Source: Hafnia alvei (GTDB lineage Bacteria; Pseudomonadota; Gammaproteobacteria; Enterobacterales; Enterobacteriaceae). From it: a stretch of 64,000 bases of DNA. Within the stretch, counting starts at the first letter, position 1; every line of letters starts with the position of its first letter. The position numbers were made by a program, and so were the translations under genes. Under the pieces are notes generated by a model. The model was not told the origin of the DNA. It ran no database searches and saw only the letters and a list, made by a program, of their open reading frames with translations. The DNA lies in NCBI RefSeq assembly GCF_034424155.1, contig NZ_CP139992.1, positions 1,442,012-1,506,011 of the forward strand. The letters run 5' to 3'. Below are positions 8,982 to 18,653 of the stretch, piece after piece.

Positions 8982-9851
8982 TTAAGCGGGCATATCCAGT
9001 AAATAGTCTTTAATCCAGCTCCCTGCCGGCCCCGGCGGGGAGTTTTTTGACCACACTACGTCGACAGAAATGGATTTTGGCCAGCCGGGCACTGACAGCG
9101 GCACCAATTCTTGTTGATGGCAAAACTCCTCCACCAATGCGCACGGTAGTACACTCCAACCAAATCCTTGAACCGCCATGCTGAGCAACAGCAAATAGTT
9201 TGGTGCAGACCAAATCAACCCATGCATTTGGGTTTGATCGCGCTCGAGATAGGTACTTAAACGTAGTTCGCGCACGGCGTTGAGTTCTTCTGGACGAATG
9301 CGTTCGCGTAGCGCAAGCGGATGTGACGGGGCAGTATAAATTGCCATCTGGGTTTGCTTGCTTAACCGTGCCACGCCGATGTCTGGTGGATAGTGCTTGC
9401 GCGATTCAATCAGTCCAATGTGGGCGCGATTTTTTTGCAGCAGATCGATAACGTCTTCATCTTCACCAATCAGGCATTCAAATTCGGTATCGGGGTAGCG
9501 CTGGTCGAATTGCTTTAACAAGGCTTCTAACGCGCTGGGGTGGAAGGTGTCGGAAAGCACAAACGTCAGGCGCGGCTCAACGTTATCCATCAAACGCACG
9601 GCTAGCTGATCTAGGCGCTCGCTGGCAGCCAAAATTTCCTTCACGTGAATCAAAACCCGCTGCCCTTGTTCGGTTAGAACCGGATGACGAGCCGAACGGT
9701 CGAACAACGTCACGCCCAAATCATCTTCTAAATTGGCAATCGCGGTGCTGACGGTGGACTGACTTTTATGCAAACGGCGTGCGGCGGCGGAGAATGAACC
9801 GGCGGAAACGGTTTCGACAAAGGCATTGAGTGCTTCGGGAGAGTAACGCAT
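8982..9851 (-). CDS. LysR-family regulator, probable regulator of the PACE pump gene
   Basis: 289 residues. N-terminal winged HTH (ALNAFVETVSAGSFSAAARR, then SQSTVSTAIANLE), then a substrate-binding domain from about residue 90. It is divergent from the efflux gene at 9959, with 107 bp between their starts, the usual arrangement for a LysR regulator and its target (as AceR/AceI in Acinetobacter). The ligand is unknown. Convergence with ipdC makes that gene a less likely target. Family certain, target inferred. Confidence 0.88.
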   Translation of the reverse strand: MRYSPEALNAFVETVSAGSFSAAARRLHKSQSTVSTAIANLEDDLGVTLFDRSARHPVLTEQGQRVLIHVKEILAASERLDQLAVRLMDNVEPRLTFVLSDTFHPSALEALLKQFDQRYPDTEFECLIGEDEDVIDLLQKNRAHIGLIESRKHYPPDIGVARLSKQTQMAIYTAPSHPLALRERIRPEELNAVRELRLSTYLERDQTQMHGLIWSAPNYLLLLSMAVQGFGWSVLPCALVEEFCHQQELVPLSVPGWPKSISVDVVWSKNSPPGPAGSWIKDYLLDMPA

Positions 9852-9958
9852 AAAGTATCTATTTTATCGATGGAACCTAATTTTAATATAGCGATAAACC
9901 TGAGGATAATCACCTTCTCTGACATAACTCAGAGCATTAATTTGAGGTTTTATTCCGT

Positions 9959-10411
9959 ATGCAACGTAAATCTTTGATGGAACGCGTGTTCCACGCCGTT
10001 ACTTTTGAGGCCATTGCGACGCTTATCTGTGCGCCCGTTGGCGCGTATTTGATGCAGCGCTCAGTATGGGAGATGGGCGGCCTGACGATTATTCTGGCTA
10101 CTGCTGCGATGATCTGGAATATCATCTACAACGCGATATTCGATCGTTTATGGCCGGTTAGCCGCGTGGTGCGTAATGTAAAAGTCCGTATTCTTCACGC
10201 GCTTGGCTTTGAGTGCGGGTTTATCGTGATCGGCGTTAATATTGCCGCGTATGTGTTAGGCATCTCGATGCTACAGGCGTTTATGCTGGAATTGGGCATT
10301 ATCCTGTTCTTCTTGCCATACACCATGGCCTATAACTGGGTGTATGACACGCTGCGTGAGCGCATTGTTGCACGCCGAGCGGCGCGCAATATGGCGTCAA
10401 CGCTACGCTAA
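9959..10411 (+). CDS. PACE-family transmembrane efflux protein (AceI-like)
   Basis: 150-residue inner-membrane protein with two tandem BTP (bacterial transmembrane pair) units, four hydrophobic segments in all. Repeat motifs are visible: RVFHAVTFEAIATL and ILHALGFECGFIV open each unit, and WNIIYNAIFDRLWP and YNWVYDTLRER close them. The Glu at residue 17 corresponds to the essential Glu of AceI. Family members export chlorhexidine, acriflavine and short diamines. GAGG lies 11 bases upstream of ATG. Given the complete putrescine pathway at 46.8-56 kb, a diamine substrate would be interesting, but that is speculation. Confidence 0.9.
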   Translation: MQRKSLMERVFHAVTFEAIATLICAPVGAYLMQRSVWEMGGLTIILATAAMIWNIIYNAIFDRLWPVSRVVRNVKVRILHALGFECGFIVIGVNIAAYVLGISMLQAFMLELGIILFFLPYTMAYNWVYDTLRERIVARRAARNMASTLR

Positions 10412-10483
10412 TGCTGTACTCATTCTGCCTGCCTGCGTTATGTTAACCCCTAGAGATAATAGCGGGTTAACAGGAGCAACAGC

Positions 10484-11188
10484 ATGAAAACGCTAGGCTT
10501 ACTTGGCGGAATGAGTTGGGAATCCACGGTTCCTTACTATCGAATTATCAACGAAACCGTAAAAAACCAGCTGGGTGGACTACATTCCGCTCGGCTGGTT
10601 TTGTATAGCGTCGATTTTGCCGAAGTCGAACACCTACAGATGCAGGGCGAATGGCAACAGGCCGGTGAACTTTTGGCGGATGCCGCACAACGTCTACAGG
10701 CTGCTGGCGCAGATGGTATTGTAGTGTGCACTAACACCATGCACAAAGTGGCCGAGCAGATCCAAGCACGTAGCGGTTTGCCGCTGCTGCATATTGCCGA
10801 CGCCACTGCGGCACGCATTCAGGCTAAAGGCTTAACCCGCATTGGCCTGCTGGGTACGCGTTTCACGATGGAGCAAGATTTCTACCGTGGCCGACTCACT
10901 GACACCTTTGGCATCGAGGTCATCGTTCCCAACGAATCCGACCGTGAAATTATCCACCGCATTATTTATCAGGAACTGTGCTTAGGCCAAATCCGTCCTG
11001 AATCACGCCAACAATACCGCGAGATTATGCAGCGTTTGGCTGAGCAAGGTGCGCAGGGCATTATTCTGGGATGTACCGAGATTGCATTGCTGGTCGACCA
11101 AACCGATGCTGACGTTCCGCTGTTTGATACCGCGCAAATTCATGCGGAATACGCTGCGCATTGGGCGTTAGGCAACGAAAGCGTTTAG
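10484..11188 (+). CDS. ygeA: Amino acid racemase YgeA (Asp/Glu racemase family)
   Basis: 234-residue cytosolic PLP-independent racemase. Both catalytic cysteines are present: C82 in VCTNTMHK and C197 in ILGCTEIAL, each in its usual motif. The start MKTLGLLGGMSWEST is nearly identical to that of E. coli YgeA, reported to racemise homoserine and other amino acids. AGGAG lies nine bases before ATG. Probably monocistronic; glk starts 166 bp later with its own regulatory sites. Confidence 0.92.
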   Translation: MKTLGLLGGMSWESTVPYYRIINETVKNQLGGLHSARLVLYSVDFAEVEHLQMQGEWQQAGELLADAAQRLQAAGADGIVVCTNTMHKVAEQIQARSGLPLLHIADATAARIQAKGLTRIGLLGTRFTMEQDFYRGRLTDTFGIEVIVPNESDREIIHRIIYQELCLGQIRPESRQQYREIMQRLAEQGAQGIILGCTEIALLVDQTDADVPLFDTAQIHAEYAAHWALGNESV

Positions 11189-11214
11189 TATAAAAAAGCG
11201 TTTAGCCCCTCTTT

Positions 11215-11244
11215 GCTGAAACGATTTTTGTGATCGGTTTCACT
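11215..11244. promoter_or_regulatory. Pair of Cra (FruR)-like sites before glk
   Basis: GCTGAAACGATTTT at 11215-11228 fits the Cra consensus RSTGAAWCSNTHHW at all positions. A second, inverted site at 11231-11244 (AGTGAAACCGATCA on the minus strand) has one mismatch. Cra is known to act at E. coli glk. The promoter itself was not pinned down. Confidence 0.6.
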
Positions 11245-11354
11245 ATTGCGCGCCGTAGTGCGGAGTGCCCGTTGTGGGGGCTGATACGGCTGTGTTTAGA
11301 TACGGCCAGTATTTTTTTCGGTGGTTCAGGCAGCATTTTTTGGGAGAAGTCAGT

Positions 11355-12320
11355 ATGACAACGCACGCACTGGTCGGGGATGTGGGGGGTACTAACGCGC
11401 GATTGGCTCTTTGCTCGCTGGAAAACGGTGAAATCTCGCAGGCAAAAACCTATTCAGGGCTGGAGTTTGACAGTTTAGAAGCCACGATTCGCACCTATCT
11501 GCGAGAGCATAACGTTTCCGTTAAAGAAGCCTGTATTGCCATCGCTTGCCCCGTGACAGATGACTGGGTGGCGATGACCAACCATACGTGGGCGTTCTCT
11601 ATTGCTGAGATGAAAAAAAATCTGGCGCTGGAAAAGCTGGAAGTGATTAATGATTTCACCGCGGTTTCCATGGCGGTTCCTATGCTCAAGCCCGAGCATC
11701 TGATGCAGTTTGGCGGCAAAGCCCCGCTAAAAGATAAGCCGATTGCTATCTACGGCGCAGGGACGGGATTAGGCGTAGCGCATCTTATCCATGCGGCCGA
11801 TCGCTGGATCAGCCTGCCGGGCGAAGGCGGGCACGTTGATTTTGCCGCCAACAGTGAAGAAGAAGATCTGATCCTTGAAGTGTTGCGTCCAGAACTTGGG
11901 CACGTTTCTGCCGAGCGTATTTTATCCGGTCCAGGGCTGGTTAACCTGTACCACGCCATTGTGAAATCGGATAATCGTCTGCCGGAAAACTTGGCGCCTA
12001 AAGACGTTACCGAGCGAGCATTAGCCGATTCTTGCACCGATTGCCGTCGTGCGCTCTCGCTGTTTTGCGTGATTATGGGCCGCTTTGGCGGCAACTTGGC
12101 GCTAAATATGGCAACCTTCGGCGGCGTGTATATTGCCGGGGGCATTGTGCCGCGTTTTCTTGAATTCTTTAAAGCATCGGGTTTTCGTGCGGCGTTTGAA
12201 GATAAAGGGCGCTTTAAGGAGTATGTGCATGATATTCCGGTTTATCTTATCGTGCATGACTTCCCCGGATTACTGGGCGCGGGCGCGCATTTGCGCCAAG
12301 AGCTAGGGATGAAAATCTAG
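11355..12320 (+). CDS. glk: Glucokinase
   Basis: Cytosolic ATP-dependent phosphorylation of glucose to glucose 6-phosphate. 321 residues, the same as E. coli Glk. It has the phosphate-binding loop [12 protein letters not shown] at the N-terminus, the sugar-binding [12 protein letters not shown], and the GPGLVNLY and [10 protein letters not shown] motifs of group A glucokinases. ATG at 11355 with GGGAG 8 bases upstream. The frame continues 30 codons upstream without conservation and is not used. Ends at a good terminator. Confidence 0.96.
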   Translation: MTTHALVGDVGGTNARLALCSLENGEISQAKTYSGLEFDSLEATIRTYLREHNVSVKEACIAIACPVTDDWVAMTNHTWAFSIAEMKKNLALEKLEVINDFTAVSMAVPMLKPEHLMQFGGKAPLKDKPIAIYGAGTGLGVAHLIHAADRWISLPGEGGHVDFAANSEEEDLILEVLRPELGHVSAERILSGPGLVNLYHAIVKSDNRLPENLAPKDVTERALADSCTDCRRALSLFCVIMGRFGGNLALNMATFGGVYIAGGIVPRFLEFFKASGFRAAFEDKGRFKEYVHDIPVYLIVHDFPGLLGAGAHLRQELGMKI

Positions 12321-12351
12321 CTCGATTCTCAACAGTGCTGAAAATAAAAGT

Positions 12352-12388
12352 AAAAAGCCTGCGCAGGACACTGAGCAGGCTTTTTTGT
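12352..12388 (+). terminator. Terminator after glk
   Basis: 11-bp stem AAAAAGCCTGC/GCAGGCTTTTT with a 12-base loop and a T run. Confidence 0.85.
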
Positions 12389-12406
12389 GAGCATCAGCAA
12401 AATACA

Positions 12407-12832
12407 TTAGAAATGCTTTTTGACGTATTGCTCCATTTTACTCTTCAAATCAATCAGTTTGGTCGCCGGTGCTTTATTGCATTCTTCAACCACCATCGGT
12501 GTGACAAACTCGTCAATCTGCTGCTCATCAACGTAATCACCGCCTTTATAGTGGGTATCCAAATTGCTTACCCAAAATACAACCGGTGTTTGTGCCTGTG
12601 TATCAAGCGCCAAAAAATCTTCACAGGACATGTGAATGGGTGTGGTTTTAGATTCTTTGGATTTTGAACCCGCGGCGCTCGTTGTCGTGGTCGGGGCGTC
12701 TAACGTTAAGACCGCGTTGTTCTGCGCATTATTGCTTTGTGAATCACTGTTTTGAACCGATGCTGCGTAGGTGCAGGTGGTCGCCAGAAGTGTGGTTAAA
12801 AGCGCTATTGAAAAGGTTTTGTAATTCATCAT
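12407..12832 (-). CDS. HdeB-like periplasmic acid-stress protein
   Basis: 141 residues: signal peptide (about 1-23), a Ser/Thr/Asn-rich linker (about 25-65), then an HdeA/HdeB domain. The domain has the cysteine pair C70 and C118 that forms the family disulfide, and TPVVFW...HYKGGD, closest to HdeB (TPVAWW...VYKGGD). HdeB-type proteins unfold at low pH and hold client proteins in the periplasm. The 40-residue linker is not found in the E. coli proteins. The start is uncertain: two consecutive ATGs at 12830 and 12827, with weak AAGAGAG upstream; a GTG-type start further out is less likely. Confidence 0.78.
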   Translation of the reverse strand: MMNYKTFSIALLTTLLATTCTYAASVQNSDSQSNNAQNNAVLTLDAPTTTTSAAGSKSKESKTTPIHMSCEDFLALDTQAQTPVVFWVSNLDTHYKGGDYVDEQQIDEFVTPMVVEECNKAPATKLIDLKSKMEQYVKKHF

Positions 12833-13117
12833 CGCTATTCTCTCTTCGATCCAACAGAGCAAACCGCTCATAAATACATCATAAAAGTGCCATTTCCGTT
12901 GATATCTGTCATAACGAGCGGAAGTTTTTTTTTAACACAAATAGTATATAGCACTTTTTAAAATGTTGGATTTAGATATTAGCTCTATAAATATAGTTAT
13001 TTGGTCTGTTTGCTATGTGTTGAACAGCGTTTTTAACATGAGGTCGATCGAAATGGATCTCGCAATGAGATCCATCAGAAGGCGGTTGGCTAAATATAGA
13101 TTTGAATTGATTCGATC
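12833..13117. other. Gene-free 285 bp between ypdB and the HdeB-like gene
   Basis: AT-rich stretch that should carry the HdeB-like promoter (minus strand) and the end of the ypdAB transcript. No hairpin with a T tract and no recognised operator was seen. Confidence 0.4.
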
Positions 13118-13852
13118 CTATAACCGCATAAGTTGGCGGAATGCTTTTACTTTTCCACGGCTTACTGGGACTTCAAACTCAAGATCGGTGAGGCGCAGTA
13201 CATAGGTGTTATTAAACCACGGTACGATCTCTCGTATTTTAGACAGATTGACGCAGTACGAGCGATGGCAGCGGAAAAACTTCTCTTCAGGCAATCGGTT
13301 ACAGAATTCAGTAATGTTCATAGGCATCACAAACTCTTCGCGACGGGTATAGACTCGGGTGACCTTTTCATCCGCCGCTGCATAATAAATATCGTTGCAC
13401 TCGGTGACGATGATGCGTTCGTCTTTTATCAGGTTAATCGTTTTGGGGGCTGGACGCGCTACGGTGTTGTTATGGGTCAACTCTTGTTCGCGCTGGTGGC
13501 TGGCTTCCAGCTTTTGCAGCATGGTGATGATGCGTGACTCATGATAGGGCTTGAGAATGTAATCAAAGGCCTCTAACTCAAAGGCTTCTACCGCATGCTC
13601 TTTGTAGGCGGTAATAAAAATAATCTGTGGCTTACGCGCAAATTTGCTGAGATTTTGCGCCAGCAGAACGCCGTCCAACGAAGGGATATTGATGTCGAGA
13701 AAAATAGCGTCCACTTCGTTGTGCTGCAGGTATTTAAGTACATCCAGACCATCCTCGAAGGTACCCACAATCTGAATTTTGCTGTGGGTTCGGATCAGGT
13801 AGCTTAACTCTTCCTGCGCTAAAAATTCGTCTTCTACAATGATCGCTTTCAT
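13118..13852 (-). CDS. ypdB: Response regulator YpdB (LytTR)
   Basis: 244-residue two-component response regulator. The receiver domain (1-120) carries the acidic pocket E7-D8 and phospho-acceptor D53 in [11 protein letters not shown], with T80 and K102 equivalents in [13 protein letters not shown] and DYILKPY. A LytTR DNA-binding domain (about 140-240) includes [12 protein letters not shown]. In E. coli it is activated by YpdA when external pyruvate is sensed and switches on yhjX. Its ATG overlaps the ypdA stop by 4 bp (ATGA), indicating coupled translation. The downstream ypdC of E. coli is absent here. Confidence 0.95.
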   Translation of the reverse strand: MKAIIVEDEFLAQEELSYLIRTHSKIQIVGTFEDGLDVLKYLQHNEVDAIFLDINIPSLDGVLLAQNLSKFARKPQIIFITAYKEHAVEAFELEAFDYILKPYHESRIITMLQKLEASHQREQELTHNNTVARPAPKTINLIKDERIIVTECNDIYYAAADEKVTRVYTRREEFVMPMNITEFCNRLPEEKFFRCHRSYCVNLSKIREIVPWFNNTYVLRLTDLEFEVPVSRGKVKAFRQLMRL

Positions 13853-15558
13853 AGCGTATTAACCTCCTTGGGTTCTCGCACCGTCAGTTCGTTGTGCGTA
13901 GGAACGCTTGGGGTAATGTAAAAATAGATCTCGGTGCCGGGCTCAAGGCGGCGGATATGCAGCCCCTCGCCATACAGCAGTTTGACGCGCTGGTGTACGT
14001 TGAGCAGGCCAATTTTATTATTTGGCATATCGCCGTGCGTCACTCGGTCAATGGTTTCCTGGCTGATCCCGTTGCCGGTGTCTTTGATAGAGATTCTTAT
14101 CCGGTTATCTTTCTTTTTAACCGCAATCGCCACCACGCCTTTGCCGCGACATGGCTGTATTCCGTGCACAATTGCGTTTTCAACTAACGGCTGGATGAGC
14201 AAGCTAGGAATGGTTAAATCAACGTCGTCGATGTCAAAAATAACCGTCAACTTACTGCCGAAACGCGCTTTTTCAATCGCCACATAGTCTTGGATTTGGT
14301 GTAGCTCGCGCTTGATGTCGATGTGTTCATCGTTGAGCTCCAGATTAAAGCGCAGGTAGCTGGCCAAATTAATGATCAGCTGTCGAGCGGTATCAGGATT
14401 GGTGCGAATAGAAGAAGAAATCGCGTTGAGCGCATTGAAGAGGAAATGGGGGTTAATCTTGCTTTGCAATGCGCGTAGCTCGGCCTTATCTGCCATTTCG
14501 CGTAGCTGTTCAATGCGAGAAACTTCGATTTGCGTTGAGATAATCTGCGATAGACCAACGGCCATGACCTTTAATGAATAGGTAATTTTGTGCGCATGGC
14601 AGTAATAGATTTTTAGCGTACCGGTGACTTCGCCTTTTTCACGCAGCGGGATAATAATCTGTGAATGGATCTGCGGCGTGCGATGGGCTTCATCGTTGTT
14701 ATTGATCGTGATGTCACCGCGCTGAATGGTTTGGCGCGTCACATCGCTAATCAGCTCTTCGCCAATATTGTATTGCTCTTCGCCCACGCCCACGTAGGCG
14801 AGAATATTTTCGGTATTAGTGATGGCGACGGCATCGGCGTTGATATCTTCGCGGATGATCCGGCAAATAGTCATCAGTGATTCACTGTTGATATTGCGGA
14901 AGTAGGGCAGCGTTTTATTGGCGATATCGAGAGCCAGCTTCGCCTGACGCGCCGCAATGACCTCTTTTTCATCTTCAACGCTTTGTACCAACAGCACGAT
15001 CAAACCGATGCAGCCCGCACCCAGAATCATCGGTAAACCGATGTGCTCAACGATATCGATCCCCAACGGTTTTGAATCGATAAAGGCGATAATCAACACC
15101 ATCGTCAGGCTTTCGCACAACATGCCCGCTAAGATACCCGCGCTCCAGCGTTTTTCTTTCGCAATCCGTTGATGGATCCACGCTGAAATAATCCCGGCGA
15201 TGATGCTGCTGATTAAGCATGGGATCGCGGTTACGCCATCCATATCGATCAAATAGCGATGTACGCCCGCGATGACGCCGGTTGTTATCCCCACCCAGGG
15301 ACCAAAAAGTATCCCGCCGGAAATAACCGCAATGATACGCACGTTAATTAATGCGCCTTCAACGCTGATACCGTTATAGGTACTAAATAGTGCGAAGGTG
15401 GTAAAAATCGCGGTGACGGCGGCCAGCTCAACCCGCGTATGCTGCTCTTTTTGCAGCAGTTGGCGGAACAGGCGAATGCGTGTCAGAAAAAAGATGCAGA
15501 TCAGCATCAAAGCGGCGCGTTCAAACACCGCCAGCAGCATATTGAAGTTTTCTTGCAA
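13849..15558 (-). CDS. ypdA: Sensor histidine kinase YpdA (LytS family)
   Basis: 569-residue inner-membrane kinase: a 5TM-LytS receptor region (about 1-200), a GAF-like domain (about 220-345), then the His kinase core. The phospho-acceptor motif [18 protein letters not shown] lies near 370. The N box ([13 protein letters not shown]) and G boxes ([17 protein letters not shown]) are complete. It senses extracellular pyruvate in E. coli. The start is TTG at 15558, aligning [11 protein letters not shown] with the E. coli start MHEIFNMLLAV; an internal ATG six codons later is the alternative. 4-bp overlap with ypdB. Confidence 0.94.
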   Translation of the reverse strand: MQENFNMLLAVFERAALMLICIFFLTRIRLFRQLLQKEQHTRVELAAVTAIFTTFALFSTYNGISVEGALINVRIIAVISGGILFGPWVGITTGVIAGVHRYLIDMDGVTAIPCLISSIIAGIISAWIHQRIAKEKRWSAGILAGMLCESLTMVLIIAFIDSKPLGIDIVEHIGLPMILGAGCIGLIVLLVQSVEDEKEVIAARQAKLALDIANKTLPYFRNINSESLMTICRIIREDINADAVAITNTENILAYVGVGEEQYNIGEELISDVTRQTIQRGDITINNNDEAHRTPQIHSQIIIPLREKGEVTGTLKIYYCHAHKITYSLKVMAVGLSQIISTQIEVSRIEQLREMADKAELRALQSKINPHFLFNALNAISSSIRTNPDTARQLIINLASYLRFNLELNDEHIDIKRELHQIQDYVAIEKARFGSKLTVIFDIDDVDLTIPSLLIQPLVENAIVHGIQPCRGKGVVAIAVKKKDNRIRISIKDTGNGISQETIDRVTHGDMPNNKIGLLNVHQRVKLLYGEGLHIRRLEPGTEIYFYITPSVPTHNELTVREPKEVNTL

Positions 15559-15759
15559 AATATTATAAACCGAATAATTCAGTGTGTAGATGTATGGCGA
15601 TTATAGCCATAAAGCCCCCGTGATGATAACCAACCAGAGCGATGGCGCAGATTGCCGTAATCAGGGAAGGGGAGGGCGTTGTTTCTAGGCGAAAATCAAT
15701 CTATCGCAGATGAGCTCTGCGATAGCATGAGGAAGTGTTTTACCGAAAATGCACCGCGA

Positions 15760-16134
15760 CTAATTTTGTTCTTCCCACTCGTCTGAGGCGGCTTCACCTT
15801 CTTCGGTATCTAACGGTGGTTCGTACTGGAAGTCATCTTCATCCCATTCGTAGAGCGTGTTCTCAGTGATCCACTCTTCGCGAATTTCTACCTCATCATA
15901 GTCATTATCAAAAATTGCCTGAGCTGCTTCACCGCTAAATAGCGGTACGCCATCACCACCTTCATCTTCGGTAGCGTGGAATTCCGCGAGCCACATGATT
16001 TCCCCATCCTGCATGACATATTTTTGCAGATTGAATTGGGCGACCTGTGAGGCGTCATCGCTGTTTTCATGATCGGCTAAATAGGCTTCTCTGGCGGCCT
16101 CTATAGCTTCATCTAAGGTCAGATACATGTCCAT
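15760..16134 (-). CDS. mysB: Acidic protein MysB
   Basis: 124 residues, strongly acidic, the same length as E. coli MysB and alike end to end (MDMYLTLDEAIEAAREAYLA at the start, PPLDTEEGEAASDEWEEQ at the end). MysB was found as a multicopy suppressor of secY/secA temperature defects; its normal role is unclear. In E. coli it also sits close to opgGH, which follows about 0.9 kb away here. Confidence 0.93.
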   Translation of the reverse strand: MDMYLTLDEAIEAAREAYLADHENSDDASQVAQFNLQKYVMQDGEIMWLAEFHATEDEGGDGVPLFSGEAAQAIFDNDYDEVEIREEWITENTLYEWDEDDFQYEPPLDTEEGEAASDEWEEQN

Positions 16135-16313
16135 GATGTTTCTCGCTATTGGTTGTGGTTATGAAGTTTGAGTTCAAATATCAATTGTTGATAATTTCTG
16201 CAAAGGTGCAAGAAAACGACAAGATTTTTTTGTGCGCTATCTTGGCAAGATATCTGCTCAATCATGACTTTGACTTCTCCTACTGTTATGGTTCAAGCCT
16301 CCTTTTGTAGAAA

Positions 16314-16658
16314 ATGATGACTAAAATGAAAGTTGTATTCCATGTTTCAGAATCAACGCACTGCATTCCCGCATTTAACAGCGCCACTAATCTATTGAAA
16401 GCGCGCAATGGTAAATATACCGATATTCATATTGTGTTTACCGGCTCAGCCATCAGCACGCTGATTGCCGACAGTGACGAATCGCCAAACTGGGAGACGT
16501 TGCAGCAGGCCAACGTCATTTTGCTGGCCTGTGAGAATGCAATGCGAGCGAATAGCATTACGCTGGATCGGCTATTGATGGGGGTGAACTCAGTTCCTGC
16601 GGGCATATTGGCACTGGTTGAACACCAGCAAGACGGTTATTTTTACATCAAACCTTAG
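16314..16658 (+). CDS. DsrE-like small protein
   Basis: 114 residues with the DsrE/DsrF/TusD-type fold pattern: KVVFHVSES opening strand, EIHIVFTGSAI-like middle (DIHIVFTGSAISTL), NVILLACENAMRANSI, and VNSVPAGILALVEHQ near the end. A Cys in LLACENAM fits the position used by sulfur carriers of this family, but a sulfur-transfer role is inference. Two adjacent ATGs (16314, 16317) with no clear Shine-Dalgarno leave the exact start open. Divergent from mysB. Confidence 0.75.
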   Translation: MMTKMKVVFHVSESTHCIPAFNSATNLLKARNGKYTDIHIVFTGSAISTLIADSDESPNWETLQQANVILLACENAMRANSITLDRLLMGVNSVPAGILALVEHQQDGYFYIKP

Positions 16659-17084
16659 CGGACACTTCAATTCGATGGCTATATTCGGTGGCCCGCTATA
16701 CGCAGTCTCACTTAAACAATTGTGATGTTATCGCTTTTACTTTCCTTATTAATGAATTGGTCAATCGGAACTATGGATAAAAAAGCAGCTTTTTTCTATT
16801 AAGGACCACGTTATGGCTGGCTGGTTTAAATTTATTCAGTGAAATTTTTTATCTTGCACAATCAGGCATTTATTAGGGATCTTCCTAAAAAACACTTAAT
16901 GTAACATTTTGATTTTAAATGCTAATTTAATTCTAATTGACGTTGAGTATAATTAAATTCAATCCTATTGGGTTGCAACCCTTATTAGGTTGTTGTCGAC
17001 GGGGTGAGTAATCAATTACTATGCTTCCAACAAACCAATTTATTACTGAGTTCTTCGTTTCGTAGAGCACCATCAGGGGGGTAT
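16659..17084. promoter_or_regulatory. Upstream region and leader of opgGH
   Basis: 426 AT-rich bp without a gene. Near the 3' end is a dyad at 16964-16988: inner palindrome GGGTTGCAACCC (16970-16981) flanked by CCTA and TAGG arms, about 100 bases before the opgG start. It could fold in the mRNA leader or bind a dimeric protein. Promoter elements were not identified with confidence. Confidence 0.4.
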
Positions 17085-18653
17085 GTGCTAACACATTTAT
17101 TAACCACCCGGCCCAAGTTTCGCGCTTTAACAGGGCTGGCTGCATCAGTATTTCTGATGCTCGCAACAACACAGGCATGGGCGTTTTCGCTAGATGATGT
17201 TGCAAAAAAAGCACAATCTCTGGCAGGGGAGTCTTTCAAGGCACCTAAAAGCAACCTGCCTTCAGAGTTTCGTGAGATGAAGTTTGCTGACTATCAGCAA
17301 ATCCAATTCAATCATGACAAACCCTACTGGAATAACCTTAAAACTCCATTCAAATTAGAGTTCTACCATCAGGGTATGTATTTTGATACGCCGGTTAAGA
17401 TCAATGAAGTGACGGCAACGTCGGTTCGTCAGATCAAATATAACCCGGACTACTTTAATTTTGGCTCAGTGAAACACGACCCAGAGGCCGTGAAAGACTT
17501 GGGCTTTGCGGGTTTCAAAGTGGTTTATCCGATCAATCAGGCGGGTAAAAACGATGAAATCATGAGCATGCTGGGCGCAAGCTATTTCCGCGTTGTGGGT
17601 AAAGGCCAAGTCTATGGTCTTTCTGCACGTGGTTTGGCTATTGATACCGCACTGCCGTCTGGCGAAGAATTCCCGCGCTTCCGCGAATTCTGGATTGAAC
17701 GTCCAAAAGCAAAAGATAAACACTTGGTGATTTACGCGCTGCTGGATTCTCCACGCGCAACCGGCGCATATCGCATGATTGTGACTCCGGGTACTGACAC
17801 CGTGGTTGATGTGCAGTCACGTGTATATCTGCGCGACAAAGTGGGCGTGCTGGGTATGGCACCGTTAACCAGCATGTATTTGTTTGGTTCAAACCAGCCA
17901 TCTACTAACGTGAACTATCGTCCACAGCTGCATGATTCTGAAGGTCTATCGATTCATGCTGGCAACGGCGAATGGATCTGGCGTCCACTGAACAATCCTA
18001 AACATCTATCCGTAAGCACCTTCAGCGTTGAAAATCCGAAAGGTTTTGGCCTGCTGCAGCGTACTCGTGACTTCTCTCAATACGAAGACCTAGACGATCG
18101 TTACGATCTGCGTCCGGGCGCTTGGGTTGAACCACGTGGTGTTTGGGGCAAAGGTAAAGTTCAGCTGGTGGAAATTCCAACGGCCGATGAAACCAACGAT
18201 AACATCGTGGCATTCTGGATCCCGGCAAGTCTGCCAGAGGTCGGAAAACCTATTAATCTGGATTACCGTCTACACTTCACTCGTGATGAAGCAAAACTGC
18301 ATGACCCTGCGTTAGCGTGGGTGAAGCAGACTATGCGTTCAACCGGTGATGTGAAACAGTCTAACCTGATCCGCGAACCAGACGGCACAACCGCGCTGAT
18401 TGTTGATTTTGTTGGCCCAGCGCTAAAAGCGTTGACGCCTGATGCACCTGTAACCACTCAGGTGACAACGGATGACAACACTAAACTGGTGCAGAACGAT
18501 TTACGTTACAACCCGGTAACCGGCGGCTGGCGTCTGACGCTGCGCTTTAACGTTATCGACAACAAAAAACCGGTTGAGATGCGTGCTTATCTGATCAAAG
18601 AAGATAAACCGCTGAGTGAAATCTGGAGCTATCAGTTACCTGCCAATGAATAA
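17085..18653 (+). CDS. opgG: Glucan biosynthesis protein OpgG (MdoG)
   Basis: Periplasmic protein needed to build and branch osmoregulated periplasmic glucans. 522 residues against 511 in E. coli, nearly colinear from [15 protein letters not shown] to the shared end [12 protein letters not shown] start at 17085 after AGGGGGG gives an N-terminus [11 protein letters not shown], then a hydrophobic signal core and cleavage near TTQAWA-FS. No in-frame ATG keeps a full signal peptide, and a GTG at 17004 would add 27 unconserved residues. Overlaps opgH by 8 bp, so the two are translated together. Confidence 0.95.
   Translation: MLTHLLTTRPKFRALTGLAASVFLMLATTQAWAFSLDDVAKKAQSLAGESFKAPKSNLPSEFREMKFADYQQIQFNHDKPYWNNLKTPFKLEFYHQGMYFDTPVKINEVTATSVRQIKYNPDYFNFGSVKHDPEAVKDLGFAGFKVVYPINQAGKNDEIMSMLGASYFRVVGKGQVYGLSARGLAIDTALPSGEEFPRFREFWIERPKAKDKHLVIYALLDSPRATGAYRMIVTPGTDTVVDVQSRVYLRDKVGVLGMAPLTSMYLFGSNQPSTNVNYRPQLHDSEGLSIHAGNGEWIWRPLNNPKHLSVSTFSVENPKGFGLLQRTRDFSQYEDLDDRYDLRPGAWVEPRGVWGKGKVQLVEIPTADETNDNIVAFWIPASLPEVGKPINLDYRLHFTRDEAKLHDPALAWVKQTMRSTGDVKQSNLIREPDGTTALIVDFVGPALKALTPDAPVTTQVTTDDNTKLVQNDLRYNPVTGGWRLTLRFNVIDNKKPVEMRAYLIKEDKPLSEIWSYQLPANE

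Noticed and set aside
12963-13205. 80-codon plus-strand frame between the HdeB-like gene and ypdB
   Set aside because: AT-rich, no ribosome site, overlaps the ypdB end.
16780-16797. AAAAAAGC/AGCTTTTTT as a terminator after the DsrE-like gene
   Set aside because: The arms leave no room for a loop; a stable hairpin is not possible.
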